The notes under the pieces: model-generated
The model's database searches: none
What the model was told of the DNA's origin: nothing
Seen by the model: the letters and a program-made list of their open reading frames with translations, nothing else
Assembly: GCF_002443255.2 (NCBI RefSeq)
Contig: NW_019211457.1
Location: 13,863,353 to 13,927,352, forward strand
From: Varroa destructor
Taxonomy: Eukaryota > Arthropoda > Arachnida > Mesostigmata > Varroidae
Reading direction: 5' to 3'
Length of the DNA: 64,000 bases
Translations under genes and position numbers: made by a program
In this document: in pieces, positions 1 to 12,900 of the stretch
Position numbering within the stretch: position 1 is the stretch's first letter
Layout of the letters: every line of letters starts with the position of its first letter

Positions 1-3000
1 TCAGCTCGCCGACAATAAAACGTCATACGCACACAACTGCTTATTTAATTGAAAAATGGGAGCATCATCATAAAATGTAGTTCAGACGGTGTCCAATCCC
101 ATATCTTAGGAGTGAGCAGGAAACGAGCTAAAAGCGATTTCAAAAAAGTTTTGAAAGTGCTTCATAGGGTTAGAGTCGTTACGCATTGTTTCAGATGGCT
201 GGCTTTTTGCATTCGCGTTCAAAGCTGAATTATTTTAATTCAATTTAATAGGTTAACACATTTATAGCAATCCAGTACGAGAACGAGTTAAAGGTAATGA
301 ATCCCTTAGCTTCTCCTCGTGCATACCAGCCACTGCGAGCTTCAAGGCGATGTTTCCAGTCGGCATTTTTCTGTAGGTATTAAACGGCCTAATCCTAGAG
401 GATTGGAACCTTTAAACTTAGGACAAACGATGTTCAGTCGTTGCCATGTCGTATCGTCTACCAAATACGCAATTTCTCGAACACGACAGGTATGTAAAAA
501 GGTTGTTTTAGGTAGAGCTACAGCCTTTACAACAGGCAGTAAAGCCTATAACACCGTCGAATATATTCTGAACGGGAAATGTAACAATTTTCATAATAGT
601 TTGACGTGAGTGTAAAAAAACTTCAAAGGTTATTATTGATGAGATTTAAATGGCGATGAATAATAGTTAACCTTGAAAACGTACTCCAGTGTAGCAATAC
701 ACAAAGTATCTGCATAGAACTTAATATTTATTTATCATTAACGTACCAAAAATGGGCAGACCGGAAAGACGCTATAACTCAAGCTCAAAAGCAAGTTAAG
801 GAAGTTCTTCTGCAACAATTTTTACGATAATTTTCCACAAATCGATTGCCCCATCCCACCGGCAACGATCAATCCTAACAGAGGCAATTATAAAACACCA
901 ACATCCTATTCGAATATATTATCGTATATTCTCAGCAAGAGTTTTTTATGCCAATAGTAATCTACTAATCGCTCGACACATCATATATGTATTATACAAC
1001 TTTATTTTTACTAGACCTGTCGGCTACACGATGCCCCTTACTATGCGATACAGTGGAAGAGACTATACCCGGGATTGATACGTCGATAGTGCTGCACTGT
1101 TCTAACTTTCGGTGCTATTGCAGTCGTTAGCCAGACGCCAAGCAAGGACTACAAGTATGTCCTGGAATTCCGTCCTCAACTCCCAGTCTGCCCCCCACCA
1201 TTGTAATATCGGCGAGCTGTAGGCTGGTGTTATTGCTACCTTTAACGCTGCTACACCTCGTCAACGTGGCGTCTGTAGCTGCTTGCGTAAGCATTCCTGG
1301 ATCTTGTCCCATCTTCCAGTTTCTTCCAGGAAACCAGCCATTCCTTTTGCATGCTTTTGCCTTCTGTCGTTTCTTCATCCTCTTCTCGTTTGCTGAGAAG
1401 AATTGAATTGATGCCGTTGCCGTATGTACGCGGCAAACCCACACACGACGTCTAATGAGACCGCTCGCACCGGATCCATATTCTAGCGATGCCATTCGTA
1501 GAGTGGCCGGGCTGAACTGCGGGCAATCAGCTAATAGAGGGAAATGACGGAAAAGGGCTGTATCAGGCTGACGGTAGCCATAGCAACAGCAGCTGCGGTG
1601 GCGACACCTACTGTAACGATACTACGCTATGTTAGAAAGGAATAAGCGAAGCTCTCGATGTAACAAATACCGCAGCTGCGAAGAGAGCCCAAAGCCCACT
1701 CTTTCCGCGTGGTCGGTTCCTAACAGCGTACCGACTGACTAGAAGCAGGCAGAATAGTCCTTACCTATCGAGTGAACGCAATGTGTCATATATGCTGCTA
1801 GCAATAAATACACATACACAGACGATCAGAAGGAAACCAGAAGTTTGCCGTTTGGCTACATAAGGCGTTGCGTTTGGCCGGCGTTTTGGTAATCGCGTAA
1901 ACGTACGGACAAGGCTTTCATACGCGCTTTACAAGTACGTTCTCTAAGCTGCCTCGGTTCCTCTTTCTCTCTCTCTCTTACTATTTTCTTTCGTGCCTTT
2001 AAAGCAACTCTAGGTGGCGTCCGTAAACGAAACATCGCAAAGACACATAATGCTTAACGATAATAAAGGAGCTTTGGCGAACTGAGGGGTTGCCGGCGTA
2101 GGAGTAATAAGAAATATACCATGCAACCACTGCAGGGGAAAATGCTTACGTTTAGGGTATACGTTTAGGGTTTAGAGAGGAGAATATTTCTGTAAAAAAA
2201 GTGCATCTAGGAAAAAAATGCTACAATATTATAGGGAAACAGATAGTAAAAAAAAAAAAAAAACAAGAGACGAAGACCAAAAATATGTATGATATTTACT
2301 GGAAATGAAAACCATACAACATCACGTTAAGAAATAGCGTATTATTAAATAGCAAATCTCACTATTTCAAGTCAGATTAATGAGTTTACTTAGCGTTTTT
2401 TAATACCTGAAACGTACTTCGTGTACTAAGATCAAGCCCAAGTTTTCTGGGTGCTCATTCCGTATATCACCTTATAAGCTTAACCACGACAAATGCGTAT
2501 ACGTATATTACTTGACGCCTAGTCTTCGTTACGTTGAAATTACCCGGATCGATAACGTTATCGCCTTTCCGCCTATCGTGTCAGAACGCATTTCCACGCG
2601 GTTACATTTGCGTCGGCGTTAAATTTGCTAAAAAAGGAGAGAGCAATTCCACTCTCACATATCGAACAGTATACGCATGTTAGTGACGGCAACCATTGCA
2701 AACAATAGCAGATCTTGCACGTTTCTTGGTCCATAAGCGGCACAGACGTCGCGGATCCATATATCAATCGTGCAGCAGAGTGAATAGCCAACGATCAATA
2801 AGAAGGAGCATGGCATATGGTACTCCATAGTGAGGCTGGCACTTGACTGATGCAGACATGCTCTTCACGAATTTCGACGAGGGACCTAGTTATGTGGTGG
2901 GCCCCCTTCTGAATAATTCTGCGCTTCAGATCCGCGATGATCCGATACGCAAGGAGTTCGAGAGGCTGAGATCTAGGGCTAAAAGCCGTTATACCATTTT

Positions 3001-3389
3001 GCTGTGCTTTACCGTAGCAATACATAGTTTCATAATACCGCTTTTCTTCGTAGCTTCACGGCTAAGCACCCTTTCTTCGGCGGCAAGCAAAATTCAGGAG
3101 GTTCTTCACCCATTCATGAGTGTGAGCAAGTCACCCGCGGACGGCGACAAAGAAAATATCTTTAACACTAACCGACCGGAGTTTGTGTTCTCTTTCAGAA
3201 CTCTGTCGTTGGCCGTGAAGAGCGCCGCAGTTTGGCCAGAAACCTGGGGCGTTTTAAATCCTTTAAAACTCCACTGACTTGTTGGTCTTCCTGTTGCGTG
3301 GCGACGATGGTCAGTTGCTGGACCAAATGGGCAGCTTCAGTAGTTAATGCAGAACGCGTCGACTCAGTAACAGAAGCATCGCGCCCGAC
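1..3389. other. Region 3' of the last sidestep exons; no confident gene
   Basis: I searched the minus strand by eye for the Y-x-C and W-x-F-N signatures of a further Ig domain and found none. A run of 16 A lies at 2248-2263, and the short direct repeat ACGTTTAGGGT lies near 2151-2175. The region is either 3'-UTR or intergenic (if the gene ends at 3390) or part of a large intron leading to exons left of the window. Confidence 0.5.
2858..3277 (+). CDS. Unassigned ORF with one hydrophobic segment (139 codons)
   Basis: Plus-strand frame from the first ATG (2858) to TGA at 3277. It starts MLFTNFDEGPSYVVGP, has a basic stretch (FERLRSRAKSRY) and then a helix-like hydrophobic run (TILLCFTVAIHSFIIPLFFV), with a polar remainder and no recognised domain. 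The basic-then-hydrophobic order would suit a single-pass membrane protein. Length is at the edge of what chance gives in this window, and no splice partner or promoter was recognised. It lies convergent to the sidestep-like gene. Treat as hypothetical. Confidence 0.18.
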   Translation: MLFTNFDEGPSYVVGPLLNNSALQIRDDPIRKEFERLRSRAKSRYTILLCFTVAIHSFIIPLFFVASRLSTLSSAASKIQEVLHPFMSVSKSPADGDKENIFNTNRPEFVFSFRTLSLAVKSAAVWPETWGVLNPLKLH

Positions 3390-3505
3390 TTAAGTCATAG
3401 TCGGAACCCACAGCCGACTACATGCTTTTGCTGCGGTAATTGCTTCCCAAATCACTACGAAGGAGACCAGCTGAGCCACGAGAACGAGTGTCAGCAGCAC
3501 CGACA
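3390..3505 (-). CDS. Candidate terminal exon: transmembrane helix and short tail
   Basis: A minus-strand frame, open from 3533 to a TAA at 3390, contains one very hydrophobic stretch: VSVLLTLVLVAQLVSFVVIW. A pyrimidine-rich acceptor, CTTTTCTGCTTATAG, ends at 3506. Splicing exon 7 (phase 1, lone T) to 3505 gives TTG and keeps this frame. The result would be a 1051-residue protein whose Ig4 runs straight into a membrane helix with a tail of about 18 residues ending WVPTMT. The intron would be 350 bp, like its 262 and 257 bp neighbours. Against this, Side proteins normally have a fifth Ig and a fibronectin-like region before the membrane, and no poly(A) signal was noticed close by. It may be an alternative end, the true end in this lineage, or chance. 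Confidence 0.33.
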
Positions 3506-3855
3506 CTATAAGCAGAAAAGGCAAAGTTCCGGACTACCTAAAGTGCCTCTTACTTCGTTTAGACGCTGCTAACGCCAGACCATCGCCTCACGAGAGCTTG
3601 CCGTATTGCAAAACTTGAATAAGATTCAGTGATCTTTGTCCGCTAGATCGACACGACAGCGTCGCGTATAAATGAAACAAAGCATGTTATGTTATTTTCC
3701 TAAACAGAAAGGCGTTAGCATAGCCTCAAATGCAGGCCCGTACCGTAAGCTCACATCTGTCCACTGAGAGTATCGCATAAAATTCGTAATCATACGAGAC
3801 TAGTATGCTTTCTCACATATGCCCTACGCATGTCCTCTAATCAATAATTACTTAC

Positions 3856-3984
3856 ATTTGACTCGTAAAAATAAGCGATTGCTTCTTGCTATACCCTCTC
3901 GATTTGCTGCGGAACATGTATACCATCCACGCTGTGATCGGTTTACTGCCTGTAGCACTAACGATGATCCGCTAATGATTATCC
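3856..3984 (-). CDS. Exon 7: second half of Ig4, last confident exon
   Basis: A short exon recognised from its YTCSAANREG motif. Acceptor TTTCATACACAG ends at 3985; donor GTCAAAT|GTAAGTA has its GT at 3855-3854. The frame across the junction reads KGIIISGSSLVLQAVNRSQ, then RGWYTCSAANREGIARSN (Cys994) and RLFLRVK. This is the usual E-G strand half of Side Ig4. N985 is an NRS sequon. The donor again leaves phase 1 (a lone T, which would start a Tyr, Leu, Cys or similar codon), so the protein continues past this exon. Confidence 0.93.
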
Positions 3985-6900
3985 CTGTGTATGAAATAAA
4001 TTCAACAACAGCTCTTGATCTAGAAATTTCGTTTATACCGATTGTGCACTTTCAAGAAAGTTGCGTACTACCAAACTATACTGACGCCTGCACGCCAAAC
4101 CTGTCGCGCAGTGGTTACCATGATCCGAGTTGTCGCTTGTGTAAGTACAAAATGAGTTAGCGACAAAAAAAAAGGTCCAACCAACAAGAACAACGATTTG
4201 AAGTTACAATCTATAGACTTAATTGTATTAGTAGCAGTTAGTAAACCTTTGTCCTTATCCGTATGCAGTTCTGTGGTTCCGTTAAAATGCCAGAGAATTT
4301 CGTGGACAAGAGGATTGGCTTTGATGTCGCACTCCAGGTAAACATCGCGACCTTCATGTATTTCGCCCGACCGAAGTCCTCCACCAAGGCTGACGCTTAC
4401 TCGGGGCGTATCTAGGTAACACAAGCCGATTGCGTCCATTAGCAAATCGTGCGACTACAAGATTGAAGTAAACACTAATATCTTCTGGAGAATCCATAAA
4501 CATTTCTCCTAAGGGCATATTGTGGCACAGTATAGTGCGTTAGCAAGACTTCCTTGTCTTCTTTCCGCTCTCGAGTAATCTATGCCTTTAAATAAATAAA
4601 AGGCTAATGTTTAATTTCCATTTACTATTACCAATTTGAACTGCCTAGGAGATAAATAGCGTACTTACAATGTACGTCCAACGTCCAGCTGCGCTTGAGG
4701 GCCGCCGCACTCCGTCTGCTGTAGGTGGCGCCCTTGGCAATCGCTGGGTTTTCAGCGCGACAAACTAACACCTTTCCATCATCTTCGGGCTCCGGAGCAA
4801 ATGATAGCGTTGATGTGCTTAGGCCACCTAAAGTAGGTAATTAAGGCTTTTTAGTATTGAGCGTTGTCCCAGATGTTTAGTTTAGTCGAAATCCAATAGA
4901 TGGAATAGTGAACTTGTTTAAAAGCATCGTTGCTCGCAACAGCGGAAACGCTCGACGTTTACGCTATCGAATTTGAGAATCAGAGCTACACTCCTGCAGC
5001 GTTTTCTAACTTTCTGAGTTTGTCAACTTATCGACCTCACCTGTTGTTTGCTGTAACTTCCGTTATACTGCAACCGAATTTTACTCGAGAAATTCATTGA
5101 ACTCGAGAAAAGTAAGCCGCTTTCCTCTTAACTTTACTCTAGAGTAATTAACGCTTTTGTTGTTTAAACTAAATCTGCTGTCAGTCTTGCTACGGCACAC
5201 TAGCTTAGGAATAACGTTTAGCATAACACTTGACCCTTTTATATGGCCTCTGCCAACCGTTGTATCGTTAAGCTTGAAACTTTAAAAAGCAAGTGACAGT
5301 ATTTTAACATCAGTCTTCATGCACTAATCCCCAGTCGCACCCAAGCGGAATAACTTTTCAGCATAAAAATTACTATCTAGTTTGTGACGCCAACAGCGTG
5401 GTACGCAACGGTAACGTTGGGTAGGCGAAACGTCATTGGTACTAGATAACGCCTCTCTTCTTGCGTAAGTTGCACCTATATAGAATAGGTAAAAGTGGCG
5501 CAGTTTCTTTTTTTTTAGAGCAAAGCTATCAATCGCCGTAAGTCACAGGCTTTCGCTACTTCGCTTGAGATAAAGTATCCAACATTTTTTTTCCAGGAAA
5601 GACAAACGGCTCAGTAGACTGCGCTATGGTAAGTCAAGTGTTCAAGAAGGAGGGCGTTTAGTTTCCGTGTAATTGCAACATTCGCCGAAATAGACGGGGC
5701 GATGAAAAGCAATGGCTGGAAAGAACCTTGGCGTCACGTAGTCGTCCGTTTCGCGATCCATATGATGTATGGACGGGAATTTCTATGAACCAAGCAAAGA
5801 ATATATTTTGTATTAGATGCCGGAAGAACTGGGATAAATACTATACACGCCACTGCCTTCTGGTGCCCTCGCGCGCCCGGATACTAATGCTATCATAGAA
5901 TGAGTGACCATGTCATCAACTTTTAATCCTTTTAAATTTTCTAAGCCTATAAATGATAAGTTTCAGGAATATACGTGTGATTGGTCATCACTGATCTGGC
6001 AATATATATATATAACTACTGCGCAGATCAAACCAAGTTGTTGTAAAAATTAGCCAGTTCACAGATATTCTTCCCCTTCGATTATGTTCGCAATGTAATC
6101 ACGCTCTAAGAGCAATAGGCGATATGTTATGCTTAGAGTACGTGGCAATCGTTCTCCTTTAATAATAACGATACAAATATAGATAGTACTGTATATATCA
6201 TAAATGAAACGGATCAGCGATATCACATCTTGTATCTCCAGCCTGTCTGGATTTGGCTTGTCGCTCCTGCACTGCTGCGCGTTGGCTTTATCGGCGTATT
6301 ATCAGGATGCTAATTAAGGATTTCTCGGGGTACAGGATGAGAAACCATAAATGGGATTCACGCGAAGGCTGAGGGGGGGGGGATGGGTAGAAAAGACGAT
6401 GGACCATCGCCCGCCCTACTCACCCTTGGGAAAGTCCTCCTTCGTGGCTTGTAGCTGTTTGTCACCTTTCCACCAGGAAAGGATGGCAGGTGGTCGGGAT
6501 CCACTCGAGGAACAGACGAGCTCGGCGGTAACCCCGACAGAAAGAGGTCGAGGCGCTGGCTGGATACTGATGTCTAGAGGTTTTACTGTGGGCACAAACA
6601 ACGGAAATAGATGTCGCGAATAAAAAAGAACCACTCAGTTTTAATGCTCAAATTGTTTCACTCGTCGTCAACATGCGTTTGCTAGATCAACAGTAACACA
6701 TATACTGATCTAGCTAGCTGATAATAGCTCCTAAAGGCGTCTTCAGTAACGCAAATTTAGGGAAGTCGTCACGATTAGCTCAATGCAGCTGAACGGTACA
6801 GATAGTACATTGTATCTATTGATAAATGTAGTAAGCCATGTGTTGTTGTGTAAACGAGTTTCGATTTTCACTTATTGATTGAAATACCGTAAATAGTGTC

Positions 6901-9900
6901 TTCTTCTGCTATACTCAATTTTATATCTGTCAGAGATAACGATATTTTGAATGACTGTTTCCATCCAATCCTGGCAAAATCCATTGAAACAACACTGAAT
7001 CAAGACGACACTTCTCTAAACCCCTTTCTACACCAACTCGATATATTGACCAAAAGTACGGGTCCGCATCTCAGGTCCTACGACCTTCACCCTTTGCCCA
7101 AAAGGATCAAATCGACGCTTTTTAAATATACAGTATTCGTAGCTAGGCACCCATAGAGATACATGTAACAAATCAAAACACATTAACGGGAACAAGTCCT
7201 GCTATTATAACAATTCACATTACCGTCAAAAGCGTCAAGCAACCTGCACATCCACCGCAGTTTTTTTTTTTTTTTTTACTTACAGTTAAGGTCGAGTGTG
7301 ATGGACGTCTTTGACGGTTCGGTGATATTGTTATTTGTCGCCTGGCAAGAGAAACCTGCTAGCAGATGCTCCCGTTGAAGTATACCGATCTCGAGAGTGT
7401 TGCGGACGACGCTATGCGTCGTGTCGAGGTGGTCGAACGTGAATGAATCATCGATCACGTGCCCCTGGCGACCCGTCCAGAAAAGCGCCGCGCGGGGCCT
7501 TCCAACGTCTTTCGTGTAACAGTGTAGCGATAGTGGATCGCCCTCGTTGAACGGGCCGGCCAAACCGCCCTGCAGTGTAACGCCAGCAGTAGTCTCTATC
7601 ACTGGCATTCCAGGTGGTACTGCGAAAACCAAAAATCCACACCCCAAGAGTACGAATGAAGAAGATAAAAGAGGAACAAAAACGACACCGTCAACGTAGA
7701 AGAATGTTTACTGCTTGCATTTGTTCTAGCTAGAAGTGTAGTTTGTAAGCGTGGATCTATACCGGTCGAGGCGTCCTGCTAACGTTGCTTGCAAGACCGT
7801 CCAGACAACTAGTTCTAGTTTACCTGATAGCCTTCACGTGTCGTCGTATTATTAGGCCAACGAGTGCACTGCTCATAGGTAGTGGAGAATCGGTACTAGA
7901 TAAAGAAGATGAAGAACCCACTGTGGGTAAGAAGAAGAGCTGATCAAAAAAGAAAAGAGAATAGGAGACGGTTGTCACAGGATAAGAGTAGTAATACGCT
8001 GACAAAAAGATAAAGACATCATGTCGATCTAGGAACGATTTATGGTTAGGAGGTCGTGGGCGGAACTTCACGATGGAAAGGTTAATCTGTTTACGGTAAC
8101 GTGTAACGTGACTTAGTTAGTTTACTAGTTTGAACACTGAGTAATAATAAGAATTATGATACTAATAATAACGACAACTGAACGAAGAAAGCCGAAGGCC
8201 AATACAGGGCGAAAACATTTTATATTGTCTAGTTAGCTTGTTTTTGATCACGAGTTTTATCATGTCCCATCTAATACAGGAAATCTTTTCCTCTCTCAAT
8301 TGAACCAGCGATGTCTGCCTGTTTTTCTTTGAAGACCGCTCAAGCCACCAGGTCAGATGATTTGCACTAGATACATGACGCCGAAATCTAGCTCATTGCT
8401 TACCAATCACCCGTAGATTTACAACGGTGTTGATCGAACGAGCTCGCTTGAAGTCAACTCGACAGCGGTATTCGCCTTCGTCCGAGCCGCGAACAGGTTC
8501 CAACTGTAGCTGAGCGACGGACGATGATGAGGACCCCTGACTATTCGACCCAGCGTGTTGCACAGTCGTGAGCACGTCATGCATCGACTCGATCGGTGTT
8601 GAAGGTGGTTCCCGATGGTCGAAGCCGTCTATTGACGAAGTTGAAGTTGACGATGTCCAACCAAAAGTGAAAACTGCACGATCTTTGAGCATATCAAGGG
8701 AAGATTGTCGCGCTGACTGAAGGTCACCGCCCGTTTCCCGCGCGTCAATAGTGAATAGCGGAGCCGGAATATCGTCTTTGTACCAGAGCACAAGAGCCAT
8801 CTCTTCGTCGCCGTCACTTCCGCTACTACGCCATTCTGGACCCGGAGTGACTGTGCATGGCAAGGATACCGATCCGCCCTCGATGGCCGTGAAGACGATC
8901 GATGCTGGGAAACCCGCACAGTATTTAGAACACGAACCAGAGGTATTATTATAAGACTACAGGCGGCATTGTAATCGGACAATTGCATGGATATTCGTGT
9001 TTTGCCAGTTGGATAGTTTGAGAAATCCAAAAAGAAGCGGGGATTCAATAAACTTAATAAAAAAAAAGAACTGCTTGTTAAGTAAATGTGTCACTGAGAA
9101 CGTTCTCTTCAAGGCGCTCTGCTATTAGGTGCGATTTTACCTGGATCGTTCTACCTAGAAAACACAAAAGCGTCATGTCGTAAGAGTTTGTATCCGGAAA
9201 AAATTTCCAAATGAAACAAATATGCAGTATTTTCCATGTTAGCAGGCTAGCACAGCTGTCATTTCGAGTCGAGTAGGCCCGGACCACGAATTTTCCTGTC
9301 TAAGCTTAACCTATTTAATCGCCATTTATTGTGAGCGGGTAAATAACCGACAAGAATCGAAAGCGCCGCAACTGTTTACCTTGACCTGAAATACAAACAA
9401 CAGAAGCGTACATATTAGGTCAAATACGTATCTAATGCTTCGTTGAGTTTCGCTAGTATTTCCTCGTAATTTGTACGTAGATCAGAAAATTATCTTCTCG
9501 GATTTCTAATTAACTGACCTTCACTTAAAGCTAGTCCATATGAAATAACGATATCCGGTGGTAATGTTTCTAGTCGATACCTGTATCTCGCCTATTGAAG
9601 GCTATTACCAGTTGGTCTTCACGAGCTTCGGTGAGCCGATATACACGAGCACTGCGATCAAACCAACGGTTAAAAACACCCGACTCTAAAAAAGCGCGAT
9701 CGATCACTGGCCGTAATGGCTTTATTTCACCGCGTTGCACTATTTCATTAAAGTTCTTTTACATGACCCCGTCGCCCACCGTTCAGCCTTCAGCCCGTTC
9801 TATGAGAGGAAAAATGTCGCGCTAAATAAATGCCTACCTAGCATGTTAAATGTTACCTAGCATATGCATAAGCAACCTGACACTCCGTAGTAGGACTATA

Positions 9901-12900
9901 CTTAAAAAGTGGAGGATACAGCCGGCCAATTAGCAGGACAACTGAAAAGTCAGTTTTCAACAGCCTGTTGATAATAGCACACGGAAACTAGGACGCCTTG
10001 CGTTCTGAAAAAGAATTATTTCAGGTAAAGTTTCAAAACCTCCTTTTGTTATATGTAAAGACATTTGTAATAGCTTGAAATGCGGCGGGTCGCCAACCTG
10101 CGATTACAGCACGTTCATATTCCGGCCGTTATTTCATTTATTATATTTATATTTCATAACATTTCCTCATCAAGAATCATGAATGGAGTGTCGATTCAGT
10201 AAAAGATGGAATTATATATATATATGGATATATATATATCCATATATATATATATCTAATTTATTTAAGTGGGCTGTGTTTCTGTTCGGGTTTAGAGTTG
10301 ATAAGAATGAGACACAATGCATTTTTCTGCTAGCTTATTACATTACATCGGTCAATGTCGGCCACAATCCGTCTTCAAGGTGGGTCTAAATTAAAGATCG
10401 CTAGCTTCATTTCATGCTCATGCATACCTTGCTCTGTCAGTTGATATATGGATTCTGGAAGCAATCATATCGATACGATGAAATAAGTCTCTAGACGCCA
10501 GGCCCATAGGGTTCCCTCTGTTCCGGAGGCTTTGAGATAAGGAAAAGTGAATTGATCAATGTACTACCATATGTTTGAACCTAACAGAATACGAATTCCA
10601 ATATTGCATAGCTTCGTTAACTCGTGTTTTTAGAGTACAGCCATGCATAATCAGGCCACGTCCTCTGACGTTGCGAAGATAGCCTTAGCTGAAGTTAGGT
10701 TCTTCGGGAAATCATCCAACGAACTGGGAACAAGTAAGATATATGGAACACTGCGCACTGTATAAATTTGTGCTAGTTTAATATCTCTATTCATGTTTGT
10801 TTTTCGATAATAATTACTACGTACTTCACGTTACTTCCAGAGCCTTTCAGAAATAAACCCTTTGTTTCTTTTGGGCTTCACAGACGTATCTTTCTTGCAA
10901 TGCTTGTTTTATATTGAGTATCGTTCTCAGTGTGTTTATGAAATGTTGTCTCAAAAAGCTAGCAAGTACTCCTATTTTGATTAGCACAACTTTGGTATAC
11001 GTGTTCGTCTGTTAATTTTCACTTAATGGTGATATTCAAGTTTGACTGGATAAATGCATTTATTTACTATATATTTTAATGAAAGATAATTGAATGTTTA
11101 TGACAAGACAGGGCTTATAATAGTAAGGTTTGTTAAACTCAACTTGGCTTGTATGGGGTGCATGCAAACGGGCCTTTGCCTGAAGCCTGAAAGCTGACTC
11201 TGCAAATAGGCATTGGTTTTATTTCAATTCAAGTATATTCCGAACTTCCTACAATTCGATGCGTCACTAGAGCGGAGAGAAATTTAGTCAAATATGTTTA
11301 GTGTGCCTATACTTCTATATTTCGAATTTTACGTTTGCTATCGCCATTGAACAAGCGTCGCATCAGGACAGACTGCTGGATAGCTCCCAGCACGGAACGA
11401 ACGTTGTCTTTCTGTCTGTTAATATGTTATGCCCGTTAAACAGATACGCCTTCCACTCGGAACCAGCAAGGTTGATTTTTTACTACTAACATTATGACAG
11501 CATACGCTGAACGCGTAACACATCAACAAGCCTCTTGTTGCCTGATGACTTTTTGTCCACGTCAATTCTTCTGCCCACCAATTCTAGGCTCACTGTTTCT
11601 TCTGGACATTATTGCCTTTTTTATATACGCTACGTACTTAGGAGAAGCTCTGTTTGAGCAAACATCAGCTGGCCGATTTTCAATAGTTTTTTCCATACGA
11701 TACTCTACAGAGTTTAGCGAAGAATATGTATCGTAGAATGTCATTCGTATTGTAGGAAATATGGAAGAAATCTTCCTCACGGAAGTAGCAGGTTCGTGCA
11801 CCGAACAACTTATATTATCCAGCCATAGCCTTTTTTTTTGTGCAGCCAGGAATGGAGGAGTTGCATTGCTGCCAAGTACCAAATAACTCGCAAAATCAGA
11901 GAAGGTAAAACCGATCGATCATCTACAATAGCTATCCGATTGAAAAGGCTAGAAAATTCGTCAAAATGATCCAAACAATAATTTGTAATGAATTATCAAG
12001 TCCAGTAGAAAAACTATGCAACTGTTTTCAGGAGGAGAGTATATATTGTCGTCATAAAAGCCCAAGACACTTCGGCTTTATAGCCCGCCATGAGGCAAAA
12101 ATTCGATCTTGATCTCTCAGCGTCATTGACCACAAGGTCGCGTAATGCTGTTTCAATCGGACCTCATCATAATAGTCCTACGTTCAATAGTCCGTTACAG
12201 GTATACTTGTTATTACATTGTGGTTTTTTCCTTGGCGTCCTTCTGTTACGCTGCTTTATACCCCACTGGACACATCAATGTATTTTGTTCGGTGATTTTG
12301 GTGATTGATATTTTCTGACATTTTATTCTAATTATTCCTCTAATGGGTTTACCATCACTTGGTAGTAAATATCCTGCAGTTTCATTGTTACTGAGTCGAC
12401 ACTGTCCTACCGTTTACCTCTCACCCCCTTTTCTGTATTTTCCTTGCTGTTTCCAAGTGTAGTCGTCTTTTTTTTCGATATTTCATAGTAATAGTTGATT
12501 CTTTAGCAAAACCAAGTATATAAAAACAACAACACTATCACACTTGATTCTATCGAGGCAAAGATAAAAATTATTTTTTTACAAGCCAAATCTCATGTCC
12601 GCTATGCCGATAAATTTATAAGGTAAAATAAGCAGGTGTAATAAGTATGTGAGCAGGTAAAATAAGTAAGTGAGCAAGCAGGCAAAGTAAGCGGGTGTTC
12701 GATCATGCTGAAGATAAAATTGCCTGAAAGTCCAAAGCAATGGCCATCGGCAGTTACATCGCAATTAATACAATATCGAAGTAAAGCTTTTTAATTGCTT
12801 TTTTTTTTCTGAGAAAAGTTGATAACACTCAGAAGGGACGTATTATCAAAATGGAGGACAAACCAACGGTCGTACCTGCAACTGACTTTTATAAATATCT

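Noticed and set aside
1127..1495. 122-codon minus-strand frame downstream of the receptor, considered as its cytoplasmic exon
   Set aside because: Basic but with no Side-family similarity, no clear acceptor in phase, and overlapping frames of equal quality.
1765..1930. Minus-strand frame with a hydrophobic run (GFLLIVCVCVFIASSIYDTL) ending at a GTAAGG donor
   Set aside because: The hydrophobic core is only about 15 residues, no acceptor or partner exon was found, and the frame is only about 55 codons.
2151..2178. TTTAGGGT repeats resembling a telomeric motif
   Set aside because: Only two to three imperfect copies inside unique sequence; not a telomeric array.
6351..6623. 90-codon plus-strand frame
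   Set aside because: Antisense shadow of Ig3 exon 4.
8629..9048. 139-codon minus-strand frame over Ig1
   Set aside because: Shadow of exon 2 in another frame. The Ig1 frame carries the family motifs.
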